A stretch of 64,000 nt of DNA, from NCBI RefSeq assembly GCF_022846655.1, contig NZ_AP025667.1:533001-597000 (forward strand), in the 5' to 3' direction. Below the pieces are notes generated by a model that was not told the origin of the DNA, did not search any database, and was given only the letters and a program-made list of their open reading frames with translations. The position numbers were made by a program, and so were the translations under genes. The DNA is from Streptomyces seoulensis (GTDB lineage: Bacteria; Actinomycetota; Actinomycetes; Streptomycetales; Streptomycetaceae). Position 1 is the stretch's first letter. Each line of letters opens with the position of its first letter. Positions 22,838 through 30,902 of this stretch are shown here, in pieces.

Positions 22838-23019
22838 ACCGCCCGCTCCGGCGTACGCGGCCCGTGCCGGAGTCCCGGCGGCTGCCCGCCGCCCCCTGTC
22901 CTGACCCGCGCCACAGCTCTACCGCCCCTGTCACCCCTGTCATCCCCGTCACCCCCGTCACCCCCGTCACGCCCACCCCACGTCCCCGGGCGATACGCGA
23001 GCAAAGGAGCCCGCGATGA
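22834..23019 (+). CDS. Possible 61-residue protein bridging fruK and fruA
   Basis: An ATG at 22834 overlaps the fruK stop (ATGA 22834-22837) with GGAG 8 nt upstream, and the frame ends with TGA 23017-23019 overlapping the fruA ATG (ATGA 23016-23019). The predicted product is Arg/Pro-rich, with a tandem VTPVTPVTP segment from a 9-bp DNA repeat. It shows no known domain. Third-position G/C is good but lower than in neighbours. It may be a real small protein, a translational-coupling leader, or chance. The double ATGA junction is the main reason to record it. Confidence 0.35.
   Translation: MNRPLRRTRPVPESRRLPAAPCPDPRHSSTAPVTPVIPVTPVTPVTPTPRPRAIREQRSPR
22925..22969 (+). repeat. Five tandem 9-bp units
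   Basis: Five units of YCCCYGTCA (CCCCTGTCA, CCCCTGTCA, TCCCCGTCA, CCCCCGTCA, CCCCCGTCA) in the 178-bp fruK-fruA gap. In the possible small ORF they encode repeated Pro-Val-Thr/Ile. Confidence 0.9.
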
Positions 23020-25109
23020 GCGAGATGATCACCGCGGACCTGGTCGACCTCGACCTGTCCGCCGAGAGCAAGGAAGCGGCGGCGCGTGCCCTCGCCGAGC
23101 GCATGGTGGCCAAGGGGCGGGTGACCGACCTGGACGGCTTCCTCGCCGACGTGGCCGCCCGTGAGGCCCAGATGCCGACCGGTCTCGACGGCGGCATCGG
23201 CATCCCGCACTGCCGCAGCGAGCACGTCACCGAGCCGACGCTGGCCTTCGGACGCAGCGCCGCCGGGATCGACTTCGGCGCGGCGGACGGCCCGGCCGAC
23301 CTGGTCTTCCTGATCGCGGCCCCGGCCGGGGCGGACGACGCCCACCTCACGATCCTCTCCTCGCTGGCCCGCCAGCTCATGAACACCGAGTTCACCGACG
23401 CGCTGCGGGCGGTCTCCGCGCCGGGGACGGCGGCGGCGCTGATCCGGGGGGACGTGACTCCGGCCGAGGCCGCCGAGGACGCGGCTGCCGAAGGTGCCTC
23501 CATCGCGGAGGCCGACAAGGACACCGCCACGGCGCCGGCGGCGGCCTCCGCCGGCGCCGCGGCGGGCAGTACGGCCGCGCAGACCCCTGTGGTCCCGAAG
23601 GAGCGCCCGTTCCGGATCGTCGCGGTCACCTCCTGCCCGACCGGCATCGCCCACACGTACATGGCCGCCGAGTCGCTGGAGAACGCCGGCCGTGAGGCGG
23701 GCGTCGAGGTGACCGTCGAGACGCAGGGCTCTGCGGGTTTCACCCGGCTCGACCCCGCGGTGATCGCGGCGGCGGACGGGGTGGTCCTCGCCCACGACGT
23801 GCCGGTGCGCGAGAAGGACCGCTTCGCGGGCAAGCCCACGGTGGACGTCGGCGTGAAGGCGGGCATCAACCGCCCGACCGAACTCATCGCCGAGGTCCGG
23901 GCCAAGGCGGAACGCGGCGAGAAGACCGCCCCCGCCGGCGACACCGGTACCCCGGTGGACCGCGCGGGCGACTCCACGGAGGGCTACGGCACGAAGCTCC
24001 GCAAGTGGCTCATGTCCGGGGTCAGTTACATGGTCCCGTTCGTCGCCGCGGGCGGCCTCCTCATGGCCGTGGGATTCGCGATCGGCGGCTGGAAGGTGAA
24101 CAAGGCGCCCTCCGTCATGGACCACTTCGTGTGGACCCAGACCGACAGCTGGGGCGCGCTGCTGTTCCAGATCGGCGGCATGGCGTTCACCTTCCTCGTC
24201 CCGGTGCTCGCCGGGTACATCGCCTACGGCATGGCCGACCGGCCCGGCCTGGTCCCCGGCTTCGTGGGCGGCGCGATCTCCCTCAGCATCAACGCGGGCT
24301 TCCTCGGCGGCCTCGCGGCCGGTCTGATCGCCGGTGGTGTGGTGCTGGCCATCCAACGGATGCGGATACCGGCGGCCCTGCGCGGCATCATGCCGGTGGT
24401 GGTGATCCCGCTGATCTCCTCGGCGGTGGTCGGCTTCCTGATGTTCGTCGTGATCGGCAAGCCCATCGCCGCGGCCCAGAAGGGCATGACCGACTGGCTG
24501 AACGGCCTCACCGGCACCAACGCCGTCCTGCTCGGCGCCCTCCTCGGCCTGATGATGTGCTTCGACCTGGGCGGCCCGGTCAACAAGGTCGCCTACACCT
24601 TCGCCACCGCCGGCATCGCCGTCGCCAGCCCCAGTGACTCCGCGATGAAGATCATGGCCGCGGTGATGGCCGCGGGAATGGTCCCCCCGCTGGCGATGGC
24701 CCTGGCCACGACCGTGCGCGGCAAGCTCTTCACCCCGGCCGAGCGCGAGAACGGCAAGGCCGCCTGGGTGCTGGGCGCCTCCTTCATCTCCGAGGGCGCG
24801 ATCCCGTTCGCCGCGACCGACCCGCTGAGGGTCATCCCGGCCGCGATGGCCGGAGGCGCGGTCACCGGTTCGCTGTCGATGATGTTCGACGCGACCCTGC
24901 GGGCTCCGCACGGCGGCATCTTCGTGGTCCCGCTGATCGGCAACCCGTTCTTCTACCTGATCGCCATCGCCGCGGGCGTCTGCGTCAGCACCGCCCTGGT
25001 GGTCGTCCTCAAGGGCATGCGCAAGCCGGGCCAGGACATCCCGGCCGCCGAGTCCGCGAAGGACCGGGCGGCGGGGGAGAAGGAGAGCGAGCAGGCGATC
25101 GCCGCCTGA
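23016..25109 (+). CDS. fruA: PTS fructose-specific EIIABC permease
   Basis: A 697-residue fused PTS transporter in the order A-B-C. EIIA (1-150) has its phospho-His at His65 in GIGIPHCRSE. An Ala-rich linker (150-195) leads to EIIB (about 198-300) with phospho-Cys207 in VAVTSCPTGIAHTYMAAESL. EIIC (about 325-680) is the membrane channel with GGAISLSINAGFLGGLAAG and the C-terminal GAIPFAATDPLRVIP motif. It imports fructose as fructose 1-phosphate for FruK. AAAGGAG lies 6 nt before the ATG, so it can be translated independently of the upstream small ORF. Transcription ends at the hairpin 25132-25162. Confidence 0.96.
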   Translation: MSEMITADLVDLDLSAESKEAAARALAERMVAKGRVTDLDGFLADVAAREAQMPTGLDGGIGIPHCRSEHVTEPTLAFGRSAAGIDFGAADGPADLVFLIAAPAGADDAHLTILSSLARQLMNTEFTDALRAVSAPGTAAALIRGDVTPAEAAEDAAAEGASIAEADKDTATAPAAASAGAAAGSTAAQTPVVPKERPFRIVAVTSCPTGIAHTYMAAESLENAGREAGVEVTVETQGSAGFTRLDPAVIAAADGVVLAHDVPVREKDRFAGKPTVDVGVKAGINRPTELIAEVRAKAERGEKTAPAGDTGTPVDRAGDSTEGYGTKLRKWLMSGVSYMVPFVAAGGLLMAVGFAIGGWKVNKAPSVMDHFVWTQTDSWGALLFQIGGMAFTFLVPVLAGYIAYGMADRPGLVPGFVGGAISLSINAGFLGGLAAGLIAGGVVLAIQRMRIPAALRGIMPVVVIPLISSAVVGFLMFVVIGKPIAAAQKGMTDWLNGLTGTNAVLLGALLGLMMCFDLGGPVNKVAYTFATAGIAVASPSDSAMKIMAAVMAAGMVPPLAMALATTVRGKLFTPAERENGKAAWVLGASFISEGAIPFAATDPLRVIPAAMAGGAVTGSLSMMFDATLRAPHGGIFVVPLIGNPFFYLIAIAAGVCVSTALVVVLKGMRKPGQDIPAAESAKDRAAGEKESEQAIAA

Positions 25110-25131
25110 GCCGGCCGGATCACCTCACGAA

Positions 25132-25162
25132 CGTCCCCTCGGCGAACACCGCCGGGGGGACG
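25132..25162. terminator. Terminator, fruA / DUF6227 gene
   Basis: 13-bp stem with one T-G pair, CGTCCCCTCGGCG (25132-25144) and CGCCGGGGGGACG (25150-25162), 5-nt loop, between convergent genes. Confidence 0.7.
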
Positions 25163-25170
25163 CGGTGCGT

Positions 25171-25917
25171 CTAGCCGTGCCGGGCCGCGCGGTGCTCCAT
25201 GGCGTCGCGGGCCGCGTCCGGGGAGGTGTACACCTCGCACATGTGGCGGCCGTCGGGGGTCGCGGTGTGCTCGACCTCCCACAGGGAGATCTCCCGGCCG
25301 TCCCCCAGCAGGAACGCGTGCTCGTACAGCGCGAAGCTCACCCCGGCCCGCGCGGTCCGGCCGGGGCGGCCGAACGCCTGGGTGATCTCGTGCGCCGCCG
25401 CCGTGGCCAGCAGCGCCGCCAGCTCTCCGCCGGGGCGGTCCGGGTTCTCCGCCCGGCGCAGCAACCTGCGGGCGTGGTCGGGGGAGTTGTCCTCCACGTA
25501 CGAGTGCCGGGGCTCGGGGACGGCCGACAGCTCGGTCAGCACCGGCGGCTCGAAGTCCGAGGTGTCGTACGGCAGCGCCAGCCGGGTCGTGGCGGTGTGC
25601 AGCTCCTCCTCGTCGAGGTACACCTCGTGCTGTGCCTCCGCGCCCGGCGTGGTGTTGTGGGCCAGCTCCCAGAGGGTGACGGCCGAGCCGTCCGCGAGCA
25701 GCCAGGTGTGCCGGTACGTCTCGCGGTGCAGGCCCGCGCTGTGGTGGGCGGAGTGCAGCGAACTGTCGTGCGCCAGCGCGCAGTCCAGGTCCCGGAGCAC
25801 TTCGTCGGGCAGTTCGAACGAGTTCAGGGCACGGCCGAGGAGTCGCGCGAGGTGCTCCTCCGGAGACTCGGGCGACTGGGCGGATTCGTACTCCGCCGTC
25901 TCGTACGGAACGCTCAA
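25171..25917 (-). CDS. DUF6227 family protein
   Basis: A 248-residue soluble acidic protein conserved in Streptomyces, function unknown. It contains an internal duplication: RETYRHTWLLADGSAVTLWELAHNTTP...HEVYLDEEEL in the first half and ALYEHAFLLGDGREISLWEVEHTATP...CEVYTSPDAA in the second, so it is probably two copies of one alpha/beta module. The start is TTG at 25917 with GGGAG 5 nt upstream; no ATG or GTG fits the conserved N-terminus. Monocistronic, convergent with fruA. Confidence 0.82.
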   Translation of the reverse strand: MSVPYETAEYESAQSPESPEEHLARLLGRALNSFELPDEVLRDLDCALAHDSSLHSAHHSAGLHRETYRHTWLLADGSAVTLWELAHNTTPGAEAQHEVYLDEEELHTATTRLALPYDTSDFEPPVLTELSAVPEPRHSYVEDNSPDHARRLLRRAENPDRPGGELAALLATAAAHEITQAFGRPGRTARAGVSFALYEHAFLLGDGREISLWEVEHTATPDGRHMCEVYTSPDAARDAMEHRAARHG

Positions 25918-26102
25918 GGTGTCTCCCGGCGTCGCTGCATGTCACCTGGTGGGTGCATACCGTAGCCCCTCGGTCGGACATCGTGTCCGGGAACCGAGAA
26001 ACGTACTGGAGTAAACGCCGGGCGTGGCCGGAGAGTTCCCGCCCGGCGACCGAAATGCCCTGACGGCCAAGGCTTTTCTTCCCCCGTACACCCCTCCTTC
26101 AC

Positions 26103-27131
26103 CTACCGCCTCCCGTACAACTCCTCGTACGACGGCCACGCCCCGCCCGGCTCCGACACCGGGTGCGCGGCGCGCACGGCGCGGGTGATGGCGCGGGTCA
26201 CCAGGTCCGCTCCGGCGGTGAGGACCTCGTTCAGCGCCGTCGGCTCCGGGTCGAGCGGGCGGGCGCCCGTCGCCAGGGCGAACACGGTGTCGCCGTCGTT
26301 CAGCAGGTGCACGGGCCGGACGGCGCGCGCGATGCCGTCGTGCGCGGTGCCCGCCATCTTCTGGGCCTGCGCCTTGGACAGGCCGGCGTCCGTGGCCACC
26401 ACCGCGAGCGTGGTGTTCAGCGGCGGAGGCGCGTTCCGCGCGGCGACCTCGTCCAGCCGCCGCCGCGCGGCCTCCCGCACCCCCGGCTCCGGATACGCCA
26501 CCGGCCCCTCGAACAACTCCCCGTAGAGCACCCCCGTCCCGGTATCCAGCACGGACCCGGCGGAGTTCACCACCGCGAGCGCGCCGACCGTGATCCCCGA
26601 GCCGAGCACCACGCTCGCGGTGCCCACCCCGCCCTTCACGCACCCCGCGACCGCCCCGGTACCGGCCCCCACGGACCCCTCCGCCACCGGCGCCCCCGGC
26701 ACGCTCGCGGCGGCCGCCTCCACTGCGGCCCGTCCCATCGCCGCGTCGGGACGGGCCCGGAAGTCCCCGCCTCGCCCCAGATCGAAGAGACACGCGGCGG
26801 GCACGACCGGCACCACCTGCCCCGCCTCGGGGCCCACCCGCACCCCCCGCCCCCGCTCCTCCAGCCAGGCCATCACCCCGGACGCCGCGTCCAGCCCGTA
26901 CGCGCTGCCCCCGGCGAGCACGACGGCGTCCACCTTCCGCACCACATTGCGCGGGTCCAGCGCGTCGGTCTCCTTGGTGCCGGGTCCCCCGCCCCGCACG
27001 TCCACCCCGGCGACCGCCCCGCCCTCCGGCGCGAGCACCACCGTCACCCCGCTGAGCCACCCGGCCCCCCACCGCCCGGCGTGCCCGACCCGAATCCCAC
27101 CGACATCCGTCAACGCCCCAGCCGTCGTCAT
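26103..27131 (-). CDS. P1-family (DmpA-like) aminopeptidase
   Basis: A 342-residue enzyme of the P1 family of self-processing N-terminal-nucleophile peptidases. It has GALTDVGGIRVGHAGR at the N-terminus, GGSAYGLDAASGVMAWLEERG, a Gly-rich VGAGTGAVAGCVKGGVGTASVVL, and PPLNTTLAVVATDAGLSKAQAQKMAGTAHDGIARAVRPVHLLNDGDTVFALATG, where autocleavage normally occurs before a Ser/Thr (here near NTT). These enzymes release N-terminal L- or D-amino acids or beta-amino acids. The start is uncertain: ATG 27131 has no good ribosome site, and GTG 27149 is possible. Confidence 0.9.
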   Translation of the reverse strand: MTTAGALTDVGGIRVGHAGRWGAGWLSGVTVVLAPEGGAVAGVDVRGGGPGTKETDALDPRNVVRKVDAVVLAGGSAYGLDAASGVMAWLEERGRGVRVGPEAGQVVPVVPAACLFDLGRGGDFRARPDAAMGRAAVEAAAASVPGAPVAEGSVGAGTGAVAGCVKGGVGTASVVLGSGITVGALAVVNSAGSVLDTGTGVLYGELFEGPVAYPEPGVREAARRRLDEVAARNAPPPLNTTLAVVATDAGLSKAQAQKMAGTAHDGIARAVRPVHLLNDGDTVFALATGARPLDPEPTALNEVLTAGADLVTRAITRAVRAAHPVSEPGGAWPSYEELYGRR

Positions 27132-27211
27132 ACCGGCAGTCTGGCCCACCGTCCCGGCGGCCGGACCGAGCCGCGAGCGACGTCAGCCGAGGGGGCGTCA
27201 CGCGAGGGGTG

Positions 27212-27835
27212 TCAGCCGACGGTGGCCGTCGTGCGCGGCGTCTGCGTCCGGTAGGAGCTGCCCAGCTCCGGGCCCAGGCCGAAGTAGTGGCGGAAGTTGT
27301 AGATCAGGGGGCTCCAGGCGGAAGGGTCTATGTGGTGGGTGCCGGGGACCACCAGGTGGGGAGCCGCGTGGATCTTCAGGACCGTCGTCTCGACGACGAC
27401 GCAGTCGCCGGAGAGGTCGGGGCGTATGCGTTCGGCCCGCGCCTCCAGGTGGAGGGGGCACTCGGCCACCCGGGGCGGGCGGACGACGTGGGAGGGCTCT
27501 TCACCCAGTCCCGCCGCGGCGAACTTGTCCGGTTCGAAGCGGCAGCCCGCCGCCTTGGTGGGCGGGACCGGGGCGCGGCCGGTCAGCGGGGCCAGGCGTT
27601 CCACCGCGGGCCACTGGTCGGGGGCGGGGAGGTTGATGACCAGGTCGGGGCGGGCCCGCAGGTTGCGTGCGGTCTGGCCCTCGCTGCCCAGGCCGAGGAC
27701 GACCGTCCGGCCGAGCGCCCACGCGGAGGACATGGGGGCCAGGTTGAAGGTGCCGTCCTCGTTCTCGGTGGACAGCAGCACCACAGGGGTGCCGAAGTAC
27801 AGGATGCTCGGCTCGATCGCCGTGTGGCTGTTCAT
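27212..27835 (-). CDS. Flavin reductase-like FMN-binding protein
   Basis: A 207-residue flavin-reductase-domain protein. Typical pattern: LYFGTPVVLLSTENEDGTFNLAPMSSAWALGRTVVLGL, then TARNLRARPDLVINLP and ECPLHLEARAERIRPD. It probably binds FMN and acts as a reductase or as an oxygenase partner; no partner gene is adjacent. The ribosome site is poor. It is divergent from a 58-residue conserved protein with 73 bp between starts. Confidence 0.88.
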   Translation of the reverse strand: MNSHTAIEPSILYFGTPVVLLSTENEDGTFNLAPMSSAWALGRTVVLGLGSEGQTARNLRARPDLVINLPAPDQWPAVERLAPLTGRAPVPPTKAAGCRFEPDKFAAAGLGEEPSHVVRPPRVAECPLHLEARAERIRPDLSGDCVVVETTVLKIHAAPHLVVPGTHHIDPSAWSPLIYNFRHYFGLGPELGSSYRTQTPRTTATVG

Positions 27836-27908
27836 GGGCGCGAGCCTAGGAAGCGGTCCGTTCGGCGGGCGCCGAACCGTGCCGGACGGCGGACCGTACC
27901 CTGGACGC

Positions 27909-28085
27909 ATGAGCACCGTCCCCGCACCCGAGCCGCGCGACCCGAAGGCCGCGCTCGTCTTCGACGACCCGCTGAACCAGCAGTCCTCGGACGACACCGA
28001 CCGGGGGTGGGGCGAGCGTCCGGCCGGCGACAGCGCCGCCGACCTCAGGCGCTTCCTCGACGAGAAGCCGCCCCACCACCTCTGA
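27909..28085 (+). CDS. Small conserved Streptomyces protein
   Basis: A 58-residue hydrophilic, acidic protein (FDDPLNQQSSDDTDRGWGERP, then DLRRFLDEKPPHHL). I recognise this as a short conserved actinomycete protein of unknown function, not a domain with known activity. ATG 27909 follows CTGGACGC; the Shine-Dalgarno is weak, and TACCCT (27897-27902) ends 6 nt upstream, so leaderless start is possible. Probably disordered. Confidence 0.75.
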   Translation: MSTVPAPEPRDPKAALVFDDPLNQQSSDDTDRGWGERPAGDSAADLRRFLDEKPPHHL

Positions 28086-28104
28086 ACGGTGCGGAGGGTC
28101 TTCG

Positions 28105-28626
28105 CTAGCGCCCGTCCGGCCCGGCGGCGCGCTGCTGCTTGACCACGCCGTCCGCCGTGCCCGTGCGCTGGGTGACCAGCAGGTCGCGGATGTCCTGGAG
28201 GACCTCCAGCTCCGTCACGGGGTTCGGCTCCGGCTCGGTCTTGCCGGTGCGGGCCTGCTTGCGGGCCTCCTGGCGGGCCAGGTACTTCGACATCGGCAGC
28301 ACCATCAGGAAGTACACCACCGCGGCGGTGATCACGAAGTTCAGCGCGGCACCGGCCACCGAGCCCCAGAGGATCTGCACGCCGCCCTCGGCGGTGCCGT
28401 CCGCTCCTGGCTTGCAGGGCTCCTTCAGGCAGTAGCTGTAGTGGTCCAGGTTCTTCGTGCCGATCGCGCCGACCAGCGGATTGATGACGCCCTTCACCAC
28501 CGCGGTCACGATGCTGGTGAAGGCGGCGCCGATGACCACCGCGACCGCCAGGTCGATGACGTTGCCGCGCATCAGGAAGGCTTTGAAGCCGTCCAGAATG
28601 CTCGTCGCTTCCTTCTTCGCACTCAC
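28105..28626 (-). CDS. mscL: Large-conductance mechanosensitive channel
   Basis: A 173-residue MscL. N-terminal amphipathic KEATSILDGFKAFLMRGNVIDLAVAVVIGAAFTSIVTAVVKGVINPLVGAI contains helix S1 and TM1. A short periplasmic loop with two Cys (YSYCLKEPCKPG) precedes TM2 (GAALNFVITAAVVYFLMVLPMSKYLA) and a cytoplasmic helical bundle. It opens under membrane tension to release solutes on hypo-osmotic shock. GTG 28626 with GGAGAG about 8 nt upstream fits the family N-terminus better than the longer frame. Length is greater than the usual 130-150 residues because of the loop and C-terminal tail. Confidence 0.95.
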   Translation of the reverse strand: MSAKKEATSILDGFKAFLMRGNVIDLAVAVVIGAAFTSIVTAVVKGVINPLVGAIGTKNLDHYSYCLKEPCKPGADGTAEGGVQILWGSVAGAALNFVITAAVVYFLMVLPMSKYLARQEARKQARTGKTEPEPNPVTELEVLQDIRDLLVTQRTGTADGVVKQQRAAGPDGR

Positions 28627-28767
28627 CTCGGTGACTCTCCTCGTCGTGTGCACAGGCTGGGGAACGGAGCGCTCCGCAACCTACGTCAAGGTGCGGCCAC
28701 CCTGTCCAATCCCGTCCCCCGATCGAGCGACTTGACCGCATGCCTTCGGAAACATGGCCGACAAGGC

Positions 28768-29385
28768 TCACCACAGCGCCACCGCCAGCCGTGCCGTGGG
28801 GCTTGCCCCCACCAGCCGCGCCGCCGTGGCACGCGGCACCGCCAGTACGACCAGCGCCCCGGCAGTGACGCTTCCCTCACCGACACCTGCCTCCGGCCCA
28901 TCGCCCTGGCCCGGCAGCTCCGGCAGCTCCGGCAGCTCCGGCAGCCGGGCCACCCTGGCCCCGCGCGCGAGCACGCGCGCCGCGCTCCCGCCCGCCGACC
29001 GCTCCTCGGCCGCGACCACGTCCACCCGGTCGCCGGGGCGCAGCAGCCGGACGGCGGCCGCGTCGGCGATGCGGACCGGGGCCCGGACCAGCTCGCCCGG
29101 CCCGTGCCTCCGTACCGGGTCCGCGGCGGGGTGGCCCCGGGGCCGCTCGGTGGACTGAGTGCCGCCGGACAGCGGGCGGGGGCCGGCCGCGACCAGTGCC
29201 GCCGCCGTCACCGCGAGCCCCGCGGCGACCGCCCGGCCCCGGTACCGTGCCAGCCGCCCCGCCTGACGGCCGCCGCCTCGTACGCGCACGGGCGGGAAGA
29301 AGGGGACCTCACGGGTGGCCGGGGCATCGGTCCCCGGCGGACGTGGCACACGGAAAGCGGGGACGGTGTTCGGGTTCACGGACAT
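28768..29385 (-). CDS. CpaB/RcpC-like SAF-domain protein
   Basis: A 205-residue single-pass membrane protein. A Pro/Arg-rich cytoplasmic N-terminus, a membrane segment (about residues 52-67, AVAAGLAVTAAALVAAG), and an exported region with VRAPVRIADAAAVRLLRPGDRVDVVAAEE, the pattern of SAF/RcpC domains of Flp-pilus protein CpaB. A Leu-Pro-Glu repeat follows. No other pilus genes are nearby, so a pilus role is uncertain. The start is ATG 29385 with GGTGGTG upstream. Confidence 0.78.
   Translation of the reverse strand: MSVNPNTVPAFRVPRPPGTDAPATREVPFFPPVRVRGGGRQAGRLARYRGRAVAAGLAVTAAALVAAGPRPLSGGTQSTERPRGHPAADPVRRHGPGELVRAPVRIADAAAVRLLRPGDRVDVVAAEERSAGGSAARVLARGARVARLPELPELPELPGQGDGPEAGVGEGSVTAGALVVLAVPRATAARLVGASPTARLAVALW
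28912..28947. repeat. Tandem 9-bp repeat CGGCAGCTC
   Basis: Three exact CGGCAGCTC units plus a fourth ending CCG, inside the SAF gene, encoding (Leu-Pro-Glu)n. Likely to vary in copy number between strains. Confidence 0.9.
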
Positions 29386-29562
29386 GTGGATCACCACCTG
29401 CGGCGAGGGAACGGCTTGCGATCCCCACGATGACCCGCCCCGCCGAACCCCGCCCGAGCCCGTGGACAACGGGCCGGTTGTGGAAAACCCCGTCACCCGG
29501 ACGAGGAAGAAGACCGACGAGTCGCCCCGCCGCACCCTCAGCCGGCGCCTACCGCAGCCACC

Positions 29563-30396
29563 TCACGGCAGCTCGATCCCCGGCTCCATCCCCCCGAGCG
29601 CGCCCACGCACAGACAGTCCCGCTCCTCGGTGGCCGGCAGCGCGGCCACCGCGTCGAAGAGCACGCCCCGCAGCCGGTCCACGTTGGCCGCGAACACCCG
29701 CAGCACCTCGTCGTGGGACACGCCCTCGCCGGTCTCGGCGCCCGCGTCGAGGTCGGTGACCAGGGTCAGCGAGGTGTAGCAGAGCTCCAGTTCACGGGCG
29801 AGGGCCGCCTCGGGATGCCCGGTCATGCCCACCACCGACCACCCCTGCGCCTGATGCCACAGCGACTCGGCGCGGGTGGAGAAGCGCGGCCCCTCCACCA
29901 CGACCAGCGTGCCGCCGTCCACCGGCGTCCAGTCCCGCGCGCGAGCCGCCTTCAGCGCGATGCTCCGCCCGGTCGGGCAGTAGGGGTCGGCCATCGACAC
30001 GTGCACCACGTTGGACACCGTGCCGTCCGGCAGCGGGACCCCGTCGAAATAGGTCTGGTGCCGCGCCTTGGTGCGGTCGACCATCTGGTCCGGCACCAGC
30101 AGCGTGCCCGGCCCGTACTCCGGCCGCAGCCCGCCCACCGCGCACGGGCCGAGAACCTGCCGGACGCCCAGCGAACGCAGCGCCCACAGGTTGGCCCGGT
30201 AGTTGATGCGGTGCGGCGGAAGGTGATGGCCGCGACCGTGCCGGGGCAGGAAGGCCACCCGTCGGCCGGCGACCTCGCCCACGAAGACGGAGTCGGAGGG
30301 CGCCCCGTAGGGGGTGTCCACCCGGACCTCGGTCACCTCGTCCAGGAACGAGTAGAAGCCCGAGCCGCCGATTACGCCGATCTCTGCGTTCGCCAT
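29563..30396 (-). CDS. mtnP: S-methyl-5'-thioadenosine phosphorylase
   Basis: A 277-residue purine/MTA phosphorylase. It has GVIGGSGFYSFLDE at the N-terminus (phosphate loop), PRHGRGHHLPPHRINYRANLWALRSLG, VVVEGPRFSTRAES and GMTGHPEAALARELELCYTSLTLVTDLDAG. It cleaves methylthioadenosine, a by-product of polyamine and autoinducer-type synthesis, to adenine and methylthioribose 1-phosphate for methionine salvage. Start ATG 30396; a GTG at 30403-30405 is an alternative. The rest of the salvage pathway is not in this window. Confidence 0.93.
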   Translation of the reverse strand: MANAEIGVIGGSGFYSFLDEVTEVRVDTPYGAPSDSVFVGEVAGRRVAFLPRHGRGHHLPPHRINYRANLWALRSLGVRQVLGPCAVGGLRPEYGPGTLLVPDQMVDRTKARHQTYFDGVPLPDGTVSNVVHVSMADPYCPTGRSIALKAARARDWTPVDGGTLVVVEGPRFSTRAESLWHQAQGWSVVGMTGHPEAALARELELCYTSLTLVTDLDAGAETGEGVSHDEVLRVFAANVDRLRGVLFDAVAALPATEERDCLCVGALGGMEPGIELP

Positions 30397-30520
30397 GCCC
30401 AGCACCCTAACGGGCCAGGCGGACGCGGGACCCCCGGGTGCCGCTCACCGGGACATCCCGTGCGCACCTACGCCGAGAACCCCGCCGTCGTATGACGGCA
30501 GGGTCCGGGAAAACGGGGTC

Positions 30521-30835
30521 TCAGGCGGCGGAGCCGGTCGAGGACGACGTCGAAGAAGACGACGAGGACGACGACGAAGACGACGACGTCGAAGAGGACT
30601 TCGAGTCCGACGACGACGAGCCGGACGACTTCGCGGCCGGGCTGCTGCTCGACGACGCACCGCGCGAATCGTTGCGGTAGAAACCGGAGCCCTTGAAGAC
30701 AATGCCGACCGCGGAGAACACCTTCTTCAAGGGGCCACCGCAGTTGGGGCACTCGGTCAGGGCGTCGTCGGTGAACTTCTGCACCGCCTCGAGGCCCTCG
30801 CCGCAGTCCTTGCACTGGTACTGGTAGGTCGGCAC
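30521..30835 (-). CDS. FmdB-family zinc ribbon protein with poly-Ser tail
   Basis: A 104-residue protein. Residues 1-42 form the FmdB zinc ribbon, PTYQYQCKDCGEGLEAVQKF then ECPNCGGPLKKVF (four Cys in two CxxC pairs). The last 40 residues are almost only Ser with Lys/Asp and look disordered. FmdB proteins are often proposed regulators, but function is unproven. GTG 30835 with AGGAGG six nt upstream is clear and removes nine codons from the open frame. A CIRCE-like inverted repeat begins within the ribosome-site region. Confidence 0.9.
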   Translation of the reverse strand: MPTYQYQCKDCGEGLEAVQKFTDDALTECPNCGGPLKKVFSAVGIVFKGSGFYRNDSRGASSSSSPAAKSSGSSSSDSKSSSTSSSSSSSSSSSSTSSSTGSAA

Positions 30836-30845
30836 TGTCTTCCTC

Positions 30846-30872
30846 CTGGCACTCTCACTCAATGAGTGCTAA
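30846..30872. promoter_or_regulatory. CIRCE-like element (HrcA operator candidate)
   Basis: CTGGCACTC-N9-GAGTGCTAA against consensus TTAGCACTC-N9-GAGTGCTAA: exact spacing, right arm perfect, left arm two mismatches. It lies 10-37 nt upstream of the FmdB start and overlaps the edge of its AGGAGG (30842-30847). Confidence 0.6.
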
Positions 30873-30902
30873 CGATGCTCCATAGTGACGCATTCCCGTG
30901 GA

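Noticed and set aside
22925..22969. Tandem 9-bp repeats as a CRISPR-like array
   Set aside because: Units are contiguous without spacers and have no cas genes; this is a simple tandem repeat.
29462..29483. DnaA-box-like TTGTCCAC and TTGTGG upstream of the SAF gene
   Set aside because: Only two imperfect copies and no origin features such as dnaA or dnaN; chance occurrence is likely.
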